In this document: one piece after another, positions 1-12,100 of the stretch
Layout of the letters: each line of letters starts with the position of its first letter
Position numbering within the stretch: position 1 is the first letter of the stretch
DNA from: Azolla caroliniana
Lineage: Eukaryota > Polypodiophyta
Assembly: GCA_043228905.1 (NCBI GenBank)
Contig: JBHGNT010000004.1
Location: forward strand, 6,510,001 to 6,574,000
Direction: 5' to 3'
DNA length: 64,000 nt
The notes under the pieces: generated by a model
The model's database searches: none
What the model was told of the DNA's origin: nothing
The model's input: the letters and a program-made list of their open reading frames with translations, nothing else
Position numbers and translations under genes: made by a program

Positions 1-1785
1 AATTGTTGAGATCACCATGCTTGTGCGATAATTTGATACTTTAATTTTTATCTCCTTATGTAACCAAACAATCCATTATGAAGTGTTTTGGTCGACACCT
101 GTTTGCCCAAGTGCTAATCTACTTTGTTTTTCAACCCATTCACTTAGTTTCTATTCCGTGATGATGACATGCATTTAGCAATGGTGGAGCTCACCCACCA
201 TAAACAAATAAATTGGGTTAAGTCATGAGCCAACCATCTTGGATAAGGTTTTCTTGATGATTGGGTAATGAATAACCATTTAAAATATTCAAGTTTGTGC
301 AATTCAACGTGTTTACAAAGGTTTCTATAGCCAAATGCAAGACAATCCTTTTGAGTCATGTAATAAGCAAGAATCCATTAACTTTTCTTCTCATGTTTCT
401 TCATTTTTTATAATTTTCAACTCTAGCATTGAAATCTCCCACAATTTATCATGTGCTCAATCTATAAGGTAATTTGTGAGAAATAAGATGCCTTCATAGA
501 CCAACATGATAATGGATGTATGATATTTGAACATCCACTAAGAAAGGTGTGCATTATTTTCATATAGAGAGTTCTTACTATATAGGAATCTCCCTTTTTA
601 CGAAGGTTTACAAATGAGTCACATCCAAGATGTTCTATTGATTTGGTTCCATGGGTCAAAATTGGCCTCCTCACAAATAGAACATCTAGTCTATTATGTT
701 CTATTTGCAAGCTTCTCAAATGAAAGATCTTGGTCTATGAAAGGATCGTCTCCAACTGAAACATGCATACTATAATAATTTGACTCTTAGCAAGGAACCA
801 TATAAAACTTCTTTATTTCCAATATAACCTCTATCCATAGGTATTTTATATTTTCATATCTATATATTTTTAATTAAAATTATCTAAGCTATCATAAGAG
901 ATGCGTGTTATCCCTGTGGTATCCCTATTCACCGTTACCTTTCCTTTGGTGTGAGGCCATATGGATTTTATAACATAGCCATCTACCCTAAGTAGGCATT
1001 TTGTGTTGTGTCTCTTCTCTTGTGCTCGAGCAGCTCCCATGGGTCGGAGTAGAAACACCATGGAGAAAGAGATTGGATTAACCAGCTTAGAAACTAGAAC
1101 AAGATAATTTATCATAGCATCATCTGAGACTTCTATTACAACAATAAATAGATAATATCTATGCCATATATCATCCATAGAAAGGTTGATCAATTGGATG
1201 AGATCATAAATATCATCTCCATTCCGAAATTATCATTGCCACGATATGAATGGATAACACTCATGTGATCCAATAAGATTTTAAGATTTAAGTAATCAAA
1301 TGATCCTTTTTTAATAGTATGAGTGCGTAATATTCACATTCATATACTAATGAATGTACTAAGCAGCTTCCCAAGGTTGGTGGGAACTAATTTTCATCAC
1401 ATACCACCTTGAAGCCAGATAATATCCTTCAGGAGAGAGATCATCCCTGTTGTCAATATGAAAGACGGTGAAAAAGGTACCAAAGAATATTGCTATTCTT
1501 TTTCTTCACATCCTTAACCATCAACACTACTTGTTAGTTTACATGGCATCTCCTCTAAAATCCTGCTTCAATAATAACAGCCTTTCAACTTTTGGCTTTA
1601 AATTGAACTTCTTCATTATGCCTGTCAACCTGTTCACCTGAATCAAGATATACACCAAGCCAAAACAGTTAAATGCTATCGCTATATATTTATGCTATTG
1701 TGTAGAATTGGGAAAGTCTAATAATTTCAACAACCAAAAGTAAACTTTTTTTGTATTGGAGCGTCAAAGACCTCATGCTTTACCT
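1..1785. other. intergenic, no gene recognised
   Basis: AT-rich sequence downstream of the PGR-like gene. The minus-strand open frames at 462-719 and 870-1193 are short, lack recognisable motifs and are not joined by convincing splice signals. The last few hundred bases before 1786 are probably the 3' untranslated region of the gene that follows. Confidence 0.5.
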
Positions 1786-4763
1786 TCAAAATACATACAA
1801 GCAGATTGCAGCAGTGCTTATTGTTGTTATCAAAACTGAAACAAAGTTGACTCCATTATTGTTGAGAATATCTTGCCCACATATCCTCTTCACTGTAGGC
1901 CCTGGCTTGTCTACTACCTAGGCGACAATTTATGAATTACTTATCATTTGCAAGCAACAAATGACACCAAGAAGTATTACAAACAGGATTAAGATCTATA
2001 CTTTCTTTCTTACTACACAATATCCACTGTATTGCATGGTTGCACCCAATAGGGAGTCACAAAGACTGCCAAATAAACCAGCAAAGGCACCCATGGGGAG
2101 TAATAGTAACTGCTTCAATGCAATCGTGCCTTCACATTTGGCAGTCACTAGTCCAGCAAGAAAACAAATGAGCCCTATCAGAGCTCCACCTCCTGTTGCT
2201 GCAAGTAAACCAAGTGAAGTAATACCCCCATTCACACCATGTTGAACTATCTGCAGAAACATCATATACAAGCTGAGAAATTTCTAGCTTAGTGTCCTTC
2301 AAATATAATAGCTACATCATGGAAAGTGTGAATACAGAAGACAGGTATGATTGTAAATTTGGTTTCCTTTTTTCATACAAATAAAGGTGATGATATCCAG
2401 GCCAAGGTCTAGGTGAAGTTTATTCGTACATACTCGGTTGCTTGCAGCTTGAGCTGGTCAGTAGAGGGCAAAGAGAGAAACCAAACTCAAATTCATTTTT
2501 ACCCCTCAAATTCATATTTTGTACTAAGTCAAACATTGTAGTAGTGAAGCATCCTGCAAATTGAATGAAACAAAAGGAGAAAAAGTTTCTTTCATAACTG
2601 AGACCCTGTTTCACATGGTCCTATGCTTCAACAAGTGTTGGACGTCAGCACATTCAGTAATATGAACCCTTCATGATCAGAACCTAATGTTTGCAAACTC
2701 AATCTTTTTACAATGATGCTAAATTTGTAAAATAAAATGACACATGGTAATTTTACAAGCTTTGTTTCTGAATGAGGTTTTAAAGAATGTCCCAAACCTT
2801 GTGTTTTTACAAGCCATGGCGCTGGAGTTATTTATCTATATCATTTCTCAACAATAAATGGAACACTTAAATTTTCTTTCACCCCAGAAACCATACTTTC
2901 TTTCTCCAATAAAAACACAAACTACTATGGTGTTGAAACTGCCAAAACAATCAACCAATATTATAAGTTAAAGTGCACATACTCTCATAGTGGTTATCAG
3001 GCGGGGTTGACTAGTACTTAGAACTCCAATTTCAGAAGACCATGTATCTCCATTACAACATGAATAATGTCCCAAGATCCCGCCTAAAAGCCCTGTGACC
3101 AATGAAGATGCCTTTGCATCCAGACATTTGTCTTCCCAGTTCGTATGGTAGACTAAGAACAATACCAAAGTGGTGGCGATAGAACTGTTAACGGAGACTT
3201 GCAACCTGCCAAAATGTCACAACAAATAGTACATTTAAGGGCATACTTCAGTACTCACATGATCACACACCCAGTCACTATTTGTGCTTTAGTTGTATAT
3301 GTTCCTACAGGTTCTAGGTAAATGCAATAAAAACCTCAACAACTCACTGACTATATATTGTTCGGCAAATTTATTACTTGTGAAGACCTGAAAGTAACGT
3401 CACATTAGGCTAATTTCTCGATGTTAAACTTTGCATAACCAGAACATCAATATATTCCATTTTTTCCCCTGTCAAGAATGAATGAGGAGTTTAAGTCAAA
3501 TGACTGCAATAGATTAATACCAATCACGTTGTCCTCCATGTTTGTATTCAGATCCTTCCAACAGCCTCTTTGTTTCTGCTCCACATTTACTGAGCTTGGA
3601 AGAGCTAATAAAAAATCCAAGCATCAAGGCACCAAATCTGTAAATGGAATGGATATAATAGATGAGAAAACATATTATATACTCAGGAATACTGCAGGAT
3701 TGAAACGAAGAAAGCAAAAACTTTGTTAATTAACACAGATCTTTGAACTGTGAGGTTTAAATAGGAATCTACGGAATTGAAGCAAATATGATTGTTTTCG
3801 AACTTGAGTTTCAATTGAATAAACTGAGTTTTGATCACATGTTATCTTCGAAGCATAGACTTCATCACAAAGCTTTGGAATTCAGACAAATAAAACAAAA
3901 AAACTTTGAAACATCAGATTCAATCAGGAATCTTAAACGTCCACCAAAGAAAGAAAGCTAATATTTGTTACTACAAGCAATCACTAAACAAAATGTTAAA
4001 TCACAAAAGCAAAATGCTACAGATTCAGACAGGAAAAAACAAAATGCTTTTCTAGAAAATTAAAACAAACTCTGAAATTTAACTAATCAGGTAGCCTAGA
4101 AATTCAGACAAAATCGTTTTCAACAAACATGATCTCTTAAAATTAAAAACAAAATACTTAAGTGGTATTGGTAATGAAAGAAAACAAAAGTTCTGCTAAC
4201 TGATCCGACCTCTTAATCAAGAGATACAGTCACGAAATTCAGACAAAGAAAAGAAAAGAAAATCTTTTCTAATCAATAAAGATCTCTGAAGCATAGGACT
4301 AAACAAGAAAATATTACGGGTTCGGGAAAAAAAAAAAAGGAAAAGGAAAATTTTATTCCATCAAAACGATCCCAATACAGAGATCTAGACACAACAGGAT
4401 TGCATATGAGAGAAGATACGAACGTATATGGAGAGAGCATGGAGAAACATCTGAAATAGAGAGAGGAGAGGAGAGTAGGACAAGACAAGACAAGAGAATC
4501 GCATATGAGAGAAATAGACCGAATGGAGAATAGATCTTCAAGGAGGAATTTGTTGCACAAAGAGGAAGGATGAAGAACGAAGATGAGCAGCATGAGTTAG
4601 GAAGAGAAGGATTTGAGTACCTGAAGCCACCAAGGAAGGAGAGTGAGAGGACAAGGAAACCAGCGATAGCACCGGAAGGTGAGAGAGACTTCCTGTGCAG
4701 AGACAACACGGCCACGACGGCTCCTACGAGGAAGGAGAAGACGCACCAAAGCAAGCTCACCAT
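1786..4763 (-). CDS. PGR: TMEM19/DUF92-family integral membrane protein (PGR-like)
   Basis: Five coding exons on the minus strand: 4621-4763, 3521-3637, 2983-3205, 2002-2250 and 1786-1917. All junctions are GT-AG and in frame, giving 287 aa, close to the length I recall for Arabidopsis PGR. The family signatures read straight across the junctions: an N-terminal membrane segment beginning [33 protein letters not shown] over junction 1-2, the conserved [14 protein letters not shown] block in exon 3, the glycine-rich [20 protein letters not shown] in exon 4, and [11 protein letters not shown] at the start of exon 5. TMEM19/DUF92 proteins are multi-pass membrane proteins. One plant branch (VTE6) is phytyl-phosphate kinase, while the PGR branch is linked to sugar response with no firm enzymology. 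No plastid transit peptide is visible before the first membrane segment, which favours PGR over VTE6. The start is the only ATG before the first hydrophobic helix. Confidence 0.9.
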
Positions 4764-4834
4764 GGTTCCTCTCAGAGCTCAGCAGAGTATGTTGCGATTT
4801 TGAGACGATTTATGCTTTCCATACAATAAGATGA

Positions 4835-4970
4835 GGGTTGATACAGATGGAGTGATGGAGTGATGGAGATGGAGACGGAGACGGAGACGGAGACAGAGAT
4901 GGTGCGATGGTGATGGTGATGGTGAATCCTGCCAAGCGGTCCTTCAAGGAATAGGTCAGCTCGGTTTGGT
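4835..4970. repeat. short-period repeats 5' of the PGR-like gene
   Basis: A purine-rich run of GGAGAT/GGAGAC units (about 4850-4900) is followed by GATGGT units (about 4900-4925) and TCGGT units (about 4958-4990). They lie about 100 bp upstream of the PGR-like start codon, in its leader or core promoter. The overlapping minus-strand frames with His and Ser-Val runs come from these repeats. Confidence 0.7.
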
Positions 4971-4989
4971 TCGGTTCGGTTCGGTTCGG

Positions 4990-5430
4990 TTTTGGTTTGT
5001 GCCATAAAACTTCTTCGGTGCACACAATGCTATGTTTGTGTGTTTGTTTGTTTGTTTGTTTGTTTCGTAAATGTATGTTTGTTATTCAAACAATAAGATA
5101 ATATGTACAACCATTGCTATCTCCACTTTAACATTCGGCAACAGTTTGAACGGAACCAAACTGTGAACCCACGGCTTAACAGTTTAAACAATTTAGTTTA
5201 AACTTCGGTTTTGGTTTGTGCCATAAAACTTCTTCAATGCACGCAATGTTATGCTTGTGTGTTTGTTTGTTTATTTGTTTCGTAAATGTATGTTTGTTAC
5301 TCAAACAAGATGATAATACAACCATTGCTATCTCCACTTTAACATTCGGCAATGGTTTGAATTGAACCGAACCGCAAAACCACGACTTAACAATTTAAAC
5401 GATTTGGTTCGGTTTTGTTGAGAATCAAGC
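4990..5430. repeat. about 215-bp imperfect tandem duplication
   Basis: The block starting TTTGGTTTGTGCCATAAAAC near 4990 recurs near 5209. Both copies hold the TGTTTGTTTG run, the TCTCCACTTTAACATTCGG segment (5120 and 5331) and a run of AACCGAACC-type motifs. The offset is 219 bp at the left and 211 bp at the right, so the copies differ by small indels. The duplication contains the left end of the hAT-like element described next. Confidence 0.8.
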
Positions 5431-6244
5431 TCAACATAGCACAACGTGTGAACACACCTTTTGAGAATCTATGATTACTCAAATGTCAAGAGTCACACCA
5501 CTAATCTCTACAGATTAACTATGTGTCATAGAATCATATTCTATGACACATAACTAATGAGTTACATATTCCCCATGACTATGAGTCTTCACATTCCCCA
5601 AAAGAGAGAGTGGTTGTTGTAAGTTAATGAAGAGAGAGGGTGACTCTATATAAAGCACCCTGCTCATACTTTATACTAAGTCGGTTGTGACTCCTTGTAA
5701 TGCTACATTTTCATTTATCATATTCTCCTTGTTAATATACATCTCCTTCTTCTTGAGTACTTCATTTTGTCTCTTATCCATCTTGTGTTTCTCTCCTCTC
5801 CTCTTTCCTCTCACACATACACATAACACACATCTCTTTTGCTACACAAGAATCACCATTGATTCTTTACAGGTAAAAACGGTTTGATGGTTTAGGGTTG
5901 CGAGTTTAGTTTTCTTTTAAATATTTTTTTAAGCAACCTATGAGCCTAACTCTCACATTTTAGGAAAAATTTTAAAATTTTGAAAAATTATAATTTGAAA
6001 TAATGAAAATTTTAAAATTTTAAACTTGCATTTTGACCTATAACTTGAAAACCAAAACCGAACCACGAAACCACATTTTTAACGGTTTAATGGTTTAACT
6101 GTTTGGATTTTTTTTAATGGTTCAGTTTAAACTGTTTTGGTTTAAATGATTTCGTGGTTCGGTTTAGTTCAATTTAAGTTTCAAAATTTTCAAATGGTTT
6201 AGTTTTGACACTCTCAAACCGAACCGAACCGTTGCCGATTGTTA
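5128..6244. mobile_element. hAT-like non-autonomous element (left end duplicated)
   Basis: The right end reads GGTTCGGTTTGAGAG inward on the minus strand and finishes ...TTGCCGATTGTTA at 6244. The left end TTAACATTCGGCAA is at 5128 and again at 5339. The 8 bases outside each left end are TCTCCACT (5120-5127, 5331-5338); those outside the right end are TCTCTACT (6245-6252). This 7-of-8 match fits an aged 8-bp target-site duplication. The interior around 5880-6240 matches, in inverse orientation, the element at 53040-53501: runs of AACCGAACC and TTTAAAATTTT. There is no transposase frame. Confidence 0.6.
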
Positions 6245-6299
6245 TCTCTACTAGGTAAACCCTCTCCAAGTGTTATAATATACTAGATCACATAACTCT

Positions 6300-7400
6300 A
6301 CCTCATCTTGGGACAACATCTCCATCCAACATAGTTGTGAGAATCACGGAATCAACTTCCCTTTCATCCTATGGAGTGGTTGTGTTACCTCACGAAGTCC
6401 ATCAAACAAGAACCTATTTCTCATGGTCCAATTAAACCACATCCCCAAATACCTAAGATAGTTAAACACAACTTGATATAATGGTGTGGGTATAGCTTAT
6501 CATCATTTGTTAAAACCCACTTAAAAGGTGACAAAATACTTCATGTTATCAATGCCTAATTTTCTGATATAAACACCCAAATGGCTTTAGCAACCGGACT
6601 TATAATGAACCTATGTCTAGCATCTTCGTCAACCACTATACAGAAAAACATGTCACATTCAAAAAGATGTCTTCGTTTTAAAGCCATCACTAAAGGCAAC
6701 CCACCGACGTCACGCATTAAAGAAACACGTTTGCACAAAATGGAATGTGAGATTTCCATCCTACATCTAAAACTCGATGCCACCACTTTACATGTCGAGT
6801 ACTGTACCATGTATCAAAATCCGTATTGGCTAACCAAGCTCTATCGTCAACCAACTTATGGTATACATCATTAGCGTGCACAACAAATACTGATTTTCCA
6901 ATACCAAACGACTAATCTTTCCATGGTTCCTCGACCATCACCTCTGGAGTCGGGAAAACTAAACTAGGCAATGCCAGTATTGATTGCCAAATATACCCAT
7001 ACCCACATGGTATATGAAACTTATTTCTAACTATCTAAAATGCCATCATTTTCCTATGCGACTCTAAGATAGATAGCATCTTCCAAAGTTACCAAGTCCA
7101 ACTTTGTCATTCAATTGAACTATGAGTTTAGACTTTCTTTTCCATCCCAATGTAATATCCTTGAAGTAGCCAACACCTTTGTTACCAAAGAATTACTCTC
7201 TTTTCTACACACAAAGGGTCTCCGATCAAACAATTTCAAACATAGTTGCCAAGAAAGCACTAATTGTTGAACCATAATATATTGTGAACATTTAAATGAA
7301 CGAGTACTATTAACAACATGCCACCACGAGGTTATAATTCTCATTTTCCCATGGAATATACCAACCTTTGTCCACAAAATAACCAATTATTTCTACCCAA
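6300..7400 (-). pseudogene. decayed LINE-type reverse transcriptase 3' region
   Basis: Two minus-strand open stretches, 7120-7386 and 6556-6810, are in the same frame. The downstream one contains DEDARHRFIISPVAKAIW, which resembles the zinc-binding domain at the end of plant LINE reverse transcriptases (ED..H...C..A..IW). The upstream one (SWWHVVNS, MVQQLVLSW, LHWDGKE) can be aligned with the relic at 17690-18420 (SWWPFVNG, VCVQQLVRSW, LHWHGKE), so both come from one family. The relic has stops and is not functional. Confidence 0.55.
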
Positions 7401-7554
7401 GGTTGGGTACCTACACACATACCTTTAAAAGATTGAATCTTCGAGCCACCATATGGTCTTCTAAATCTCATAATGTAGCCCCCCCCAAACCGTTTTTGGG
7501 GCCCTGGATGTTTGCCGATATGGTGCTAGGAAAGTTGTTATTGATCATCATCAT

Positions 7555-7557
<3 letters not shown>

Positions 7558-7637
<80 letters not shown>
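7558..7637. repeat. (GA)n microsatellite
   Basis: About 80 bases of uninterrupted GA dinucleotide. It lies about 470 bp upstream of the PPR gene start and is likely length-polymorphic. Confidence 0.97.
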
Positions 7638-7639
<2 letters not shown>

Positions 7640-7857
7640 GTCGAGCACCCGAAGAGAAGATATTTGATGATGTTCTTGGATGAATGCGTCGATGTGCCTG
7701 TCATACGTATGTACATTGTATACCTACCTTACCGTCCCTACTAAATAAAGACATTTAGGCCCTTTTTTTCTGCTTCTTTTTTTTCGATACAATTACGTCT
7801 GCACGACCGACCGAGACAAGGAAGGATGCGAGAAGAAGGAGAAGGAGAGGAGACTGA

Positions 7858-7900
7858 AACATACATACATACATACATACATACATTATTACATACATTC
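7858..7900. repeat. (ATAC)n microsatellite
   Basis: About seven ATAC units followed by a degenerate continuation, about 210-250 bp upstream of the PPR gene start codon. Confidence 0.9.
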
Positions 7901-8107
7901 CTCAAGAGTCAATGGCTCGAAAATAAAAGAGAAAGCTTGCATTTTTATTTATTTCTCGAGAATGCCCCTAGCTTACCAATTTTTAGTATTTCCTGAAATG
8001 CCCCCTGGCCCGGTTTTTAGTATTCCCAGAGATGCCCCTCCTCCTCTTCCTCCCTGCCCACCGTAGGAAGAAAGCTAGCTCTGCAGAGGAAGCAGCAGCT
8101 TGACGCG

Positions 8108-10269
8108 ATGGCGTTAGCTTCGACCATGTCGCTCCTAGACGTCCAGAAGAAATGGCAGAGCTCCGAAGCCGCCACGCAAAACCGGATTCCTCTTCCTCCT
8201 TCCCTGATCATCGTCTGTTCCTTCAAGGCTCGGAAGACGTTGAAGAACAAGAGGCACACCCCCCTCCCCTTCCAAAACCCTATCAAACCTCTCATCTCTG
8301 CTCTCCTGAGAGATGACTCAAACATCAGCGCCGCTCTTGAGTTCTACGGCAAGTCCATGGCCCTCACCGAATGGTTCACTCTCTTCGAAGAGCTTGGCAA
8401 AATGGATCGATGGCTTCTCACACTGGACGTAGGTTTCTTATCTCCTCTCCCTCTCTTTCTCTCTCATTTACGCTTGTTATTGTTTTGGGGTGTCTTGTTT
8501 TCCACCTGAATAGTCACATATCCTGTATGCACTGCTTCAGTGTACTTGTCCAAGTACATTTCTTCTTGAAACCAAACATTAAAGTTCTTTTTAATGAGTT
8601 GTGTTTTTTTTTGGCACCAATTTGTATTGTTGACTCACAACCTACCCATAGATGATAAATCCTATTATGTGTGACTACTCAAACTCTGTTCGACAAAGGG
8701 TGTGCAATTCACACACATGTGTGCACACACGCCCACATGCATGCACGCACACATTAGGCCCATCAAGTTATTATGCTTCTCTCACTGCAGCCATCTGGAT
8801 GTCTAGGGACGTACTACAAGTATACTTGTTAATCCAACTAAGTGGAGATACACACCAAAGTTACATTTGGAAGTGCATGTGCATAAACAGTGTACAATGT
8901 GAATCATTTAAGTCAACTGTCAATGATGTTGCATATTTGCTTGGATGCATCAGAAGGATGTATTTGCCGCAATGATGTAATTTCATGTGCTTATTCAAAC
9001 TTTTGATTAAAAGCTATCTTTTCTGTGAAGTGTTAAGTTACAATATATCATCGTATAGAATCATGGAATCCCAATGCTCTTTCATGTATGAGAATTGAAT
9101 CTGCATTTGGATGAATGTCGAAATCATACAGACATGCGTGCGATATTTTGATTCAATATATATATTTCCAGGTCTTCAGGTGGATGCAACAGCAGAAATG
9201 GTACAAACCAGATGATGGATTCTATGCCAAACTTATTTCAATCTTAGGAAAGAAAGGTCAGCTTCGCCTTGCAATCTGGCTTTTTAGAGAGATGAAAAAA
9301 CATGGGTGTCGCCCAGATTCCTCTGTGTATAATGCCCTCATCAATGCCCACTTGAGAAATAATAAAAACAAGGAAACTGCTTTAATCAAAGCCTTTGATT
9401 ACCTTGAGGAGATGAAGAAGAAAATCCTTTGCAAACCGAATCTGGTCACGTATAACACCATCCTAAGAGCATGTGCTCAAGCTAAGCAAACTAAGAAAAT
9501 GGAAGAACTCTTCAAAGAAATGGGTGATGCTGGAATCAAACCTGATGCTTACACTTTTAATGGTATTCTGGATGCATATGGTAAAGCTGGTGAATTCCTG
9601 GACATGGAGTTGGTCTTGAGACAAATGAGACATCACAGAGTAAAACCTGATTTCATCACCTTCAATACCCTTATAGATGCATATGGGAAAGCAGGGATAA
9701 TAGTAAAAATGGAAGAAGCCTTAAAGAGTATGGCAGAGCAGAAGATAGCGCCTCAACTGTCTACTTTTAATTCACTTATCAACAACTATGGGTCTGCGAA
9801 ACGCGTGAATGAGATGGAACTGGTATTTAGAAATATGTCTGAAATGGGTATATCTCCTCGGTTAGTAACATATGAGGTCTTGCTGAAAGGATATGGAAAA
9901 TCCCAATGCATGAGCAAGATGAAAAGTTGCCTCAACCAAATGCGTCAAGCCGGTATCAAACCAGAAAGTTCTACCTTGAATATGTTGATGGAGATTTACT
10001 GCTCCAGTGGTATGATAAGGGAGGCTGAAGATCTATTAGACAAAGCAAATGACTTGGACGTAGAACCCACAAGCTTGTCGTACCTCATCCTTTACAAGAG
10101 CTATTTGAAGGGGAAATACTTTGACAAGGCAGAGAGTTTGATGGAGAGAATGGGTGCGTCTGGTATGAAACTGAATGAAAAGTGGTTTTTGCAATCCCTA
10201 GAAACATATGCCCTTGACGAGAATGCAATGGAGTCGCAAGAAAACAAAGAATTAGCAGTGATAACATAG
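8108..10269 (+). CDS. EMB2453: chloroplast PPR protein, PPR5/EMB2453 type
   Basis: Two exons, 8108-8428 and 9172-10269. The donor GTAGGT and acceptor TTCCAG join in frame inside LLTLD/VFRWMQQQKW, giving 472 aa. Exon 1 encodes a basic, Ser-rich leader consistent with plastid targeting, then the segment ALLRDDSNISAALEF and WFTLFEELGKMDRWL, which is characteristic of the PPR5/EMB2453 group. Exon 2 holds an almost continuous run of about ten P-class 35-aa PPR motifs (for example NLVTYNTILRACAQAKQTKK, DAYTFNGILDAYGKAGEF, DFITFNTLIDAYGKAGI) and no E, DYW or SMR domain. P-class PPRs bind RNA base by base. Maize PPR5, the best-studied relative, protects and helps splice the group II intron-containing plastid trnG-UCC precursor. 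The same role here is inferred from family resemblance. Confidence 0.88.
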
Positions 10270-11607
10270 AGAAACACAACACTTGTGCCATGGATTACTG
10301 AATCTGAAACTTTGATAATTCACAAGGGTAGATGTCAGATTGTGAGGGGAATACAATGAAACAATTTATGACAATGTCAGGCATGATCCGTGTCGTCTTT
10401 GATATGGTTCATACCTTTAAACTTGATTCATGTGATTACAAATCATCAATGCAACTCCAATGACAGTTCATACCTTTGATGAATCCTACTTTCTTAGGAA
10501 GTGGGAATCACTGACAACAGGAAATCATCGTATATTGCCCAAGCATGTTTGTGATTTTTCTGTAACCATAGCATTACAATTTTTGTAACATTACTAACAT
10601 TTTGTATCTAATCACTGGTATTCTGAATGTAAAGATGCTTCATCTATTCTATAGATGACTGTCTTTTTATTAGTCGTAGTGGTGTTTTTTTCAATGTTCT
10701 TACCCACCTTTTTATTGTGGTATTGGATCCCTGACCTATCTAACAAAGATAAAGTTTGTTGATTTGCATGGAAAGACATGCTATTGCATATAATATATGA
10801 AACTTTTAGTCAATACATGCATTATCTATGGAATGCCAGGAGTCTAAATATTCTAAATATTTGATCGGTGGCCTATCCAAATGTTGTAACACAATATTTG
10901 TCAAATGAGTAGGGGTCTATCAATTCCAAGCACATGACTAACAAGTCAAGATCAACCTCAAGTCCCCCAATCAATATATTATTTTTTATCTACGCTTGCT
11001 CCATGGTCAAAGAGTGTACTTACTTGGATTTAATAAGTCTAAATCTTCTTTATGGTCACAAATGGTTTGTCTACGTACATGTGTAGCTTGTTGGTTGCAA
11101 ATTGTGTATTTAGTTAGTTACATATGCAATTTGTTAAAGACTACATGCCACACCACTCCTAGTCAAATGATCAAGATTCAATGATGTAACAAGTTGAACA
11201 TCTATTTCGTTGATTAGGTTCATATTACATTGTCTTGAGGATATGCATTTGTTTGAGGCAACTCTCATTTCAAAAGGCCCATTCACATTATTTCATTGAT
11301 TAGGTTCACATTACATTCTCATAAATATATGCATTTGTTTGAGGCAACTCTCATTTCAAAAGACCCATTCACAATAAGTCGAGGATCAGCCATAAATGAC
11401 CTTCCAACCTCTATTAGAAAAACCCTTGGGTTGGAAGAAACATTATTTATGGATATGACAAGTTGGTAAGATTAAAGGTACTACTGATATACCAACATAA
11501 ATTAAGAGTAGTTATTATCTCATTGAATTGTAAAGGAGTGAAGTGAGTACACGGAGCCTCTATTGTGTTCTAAAGAGAGAAAAGGTTGTTTACAAAGTGC
11601 TTCTCCA

Positions 11608-11666
<59 letters not shown>

Positions 11667-12100
11667 TGTGTGTATGAAACCAAATGATGATTGGGAAATA
11701 ACTTCCCGATGCAAAGAGTGTTGAAAAGCAAGGTCTACATTTGAAACGCTAAAAGACAAATTTCCCACCAAAAGAAGGCCGAGAAGCGAAAGCCAAATTT
11801 TCTGATCGGGAAGGTGCCGTGTTAAGTAATAACTTTCCCACCAGAAACTGCTTGACCGGTAAAAAGGATAACTCTCTCATCAGGAAGGCGACCGGAAAAT
11901 GTCGAAAAAAAGTTGTCGGGAAAAGACCGAAAAAAGTCATGATTTCGGATGGAATGAATGAATGAAGGTTTTAAGACATGAGAAGATTCAAGCCCACAAT
12001 CTAGATCAGAGAGAAAAAGAGAGAGATCTGCATCTGGAAACAGGGGAGTCAGAAGAAAAAAAACATAGGTACAGCTCTGCCTCTAGAGGGAGAGAGAGAG
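10270..12100. other. intergenic between PPR gene and hyccin gene
   Basis: The first 400 bases are probably PPR 3' UTR. An imperfect 86-bp tandem duplication begins at about 11211 and 11297; both copies include ATATGCATTTGTTTGAGGCA. A (GA)n microsatellite lies at 11611-11663. From about 11760 to 12100 the sequence is the likely promoter and leader of the hyccin gene and has several GA-rich tracts. Confidence 0.6.
11611..11663. repeat. (GA)n microsatellite
   Basis: About 53 bases of GA dinucleotide followed by a short TG run, about 440 bp upstream of the hyccin start codon. Confidence 0.95.

Noticed and set aside
4772-5025. Minus-strand frames with His and Ser-Val runs upstream of the PGR-like gene
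   Set aside because: Entirely produced by GATGGT, GGAGAC and TCGGT microsatellites; no domain or conservation.
7558-7744. Arg-Glu repeat protein from the GA tract
   Set aside because: The frame is the (GA)n microsatellite read as codons.
8017-8325. Minus-strand frame over the PPR gene start
   Set aside because: Shadow of PPR exon 1.
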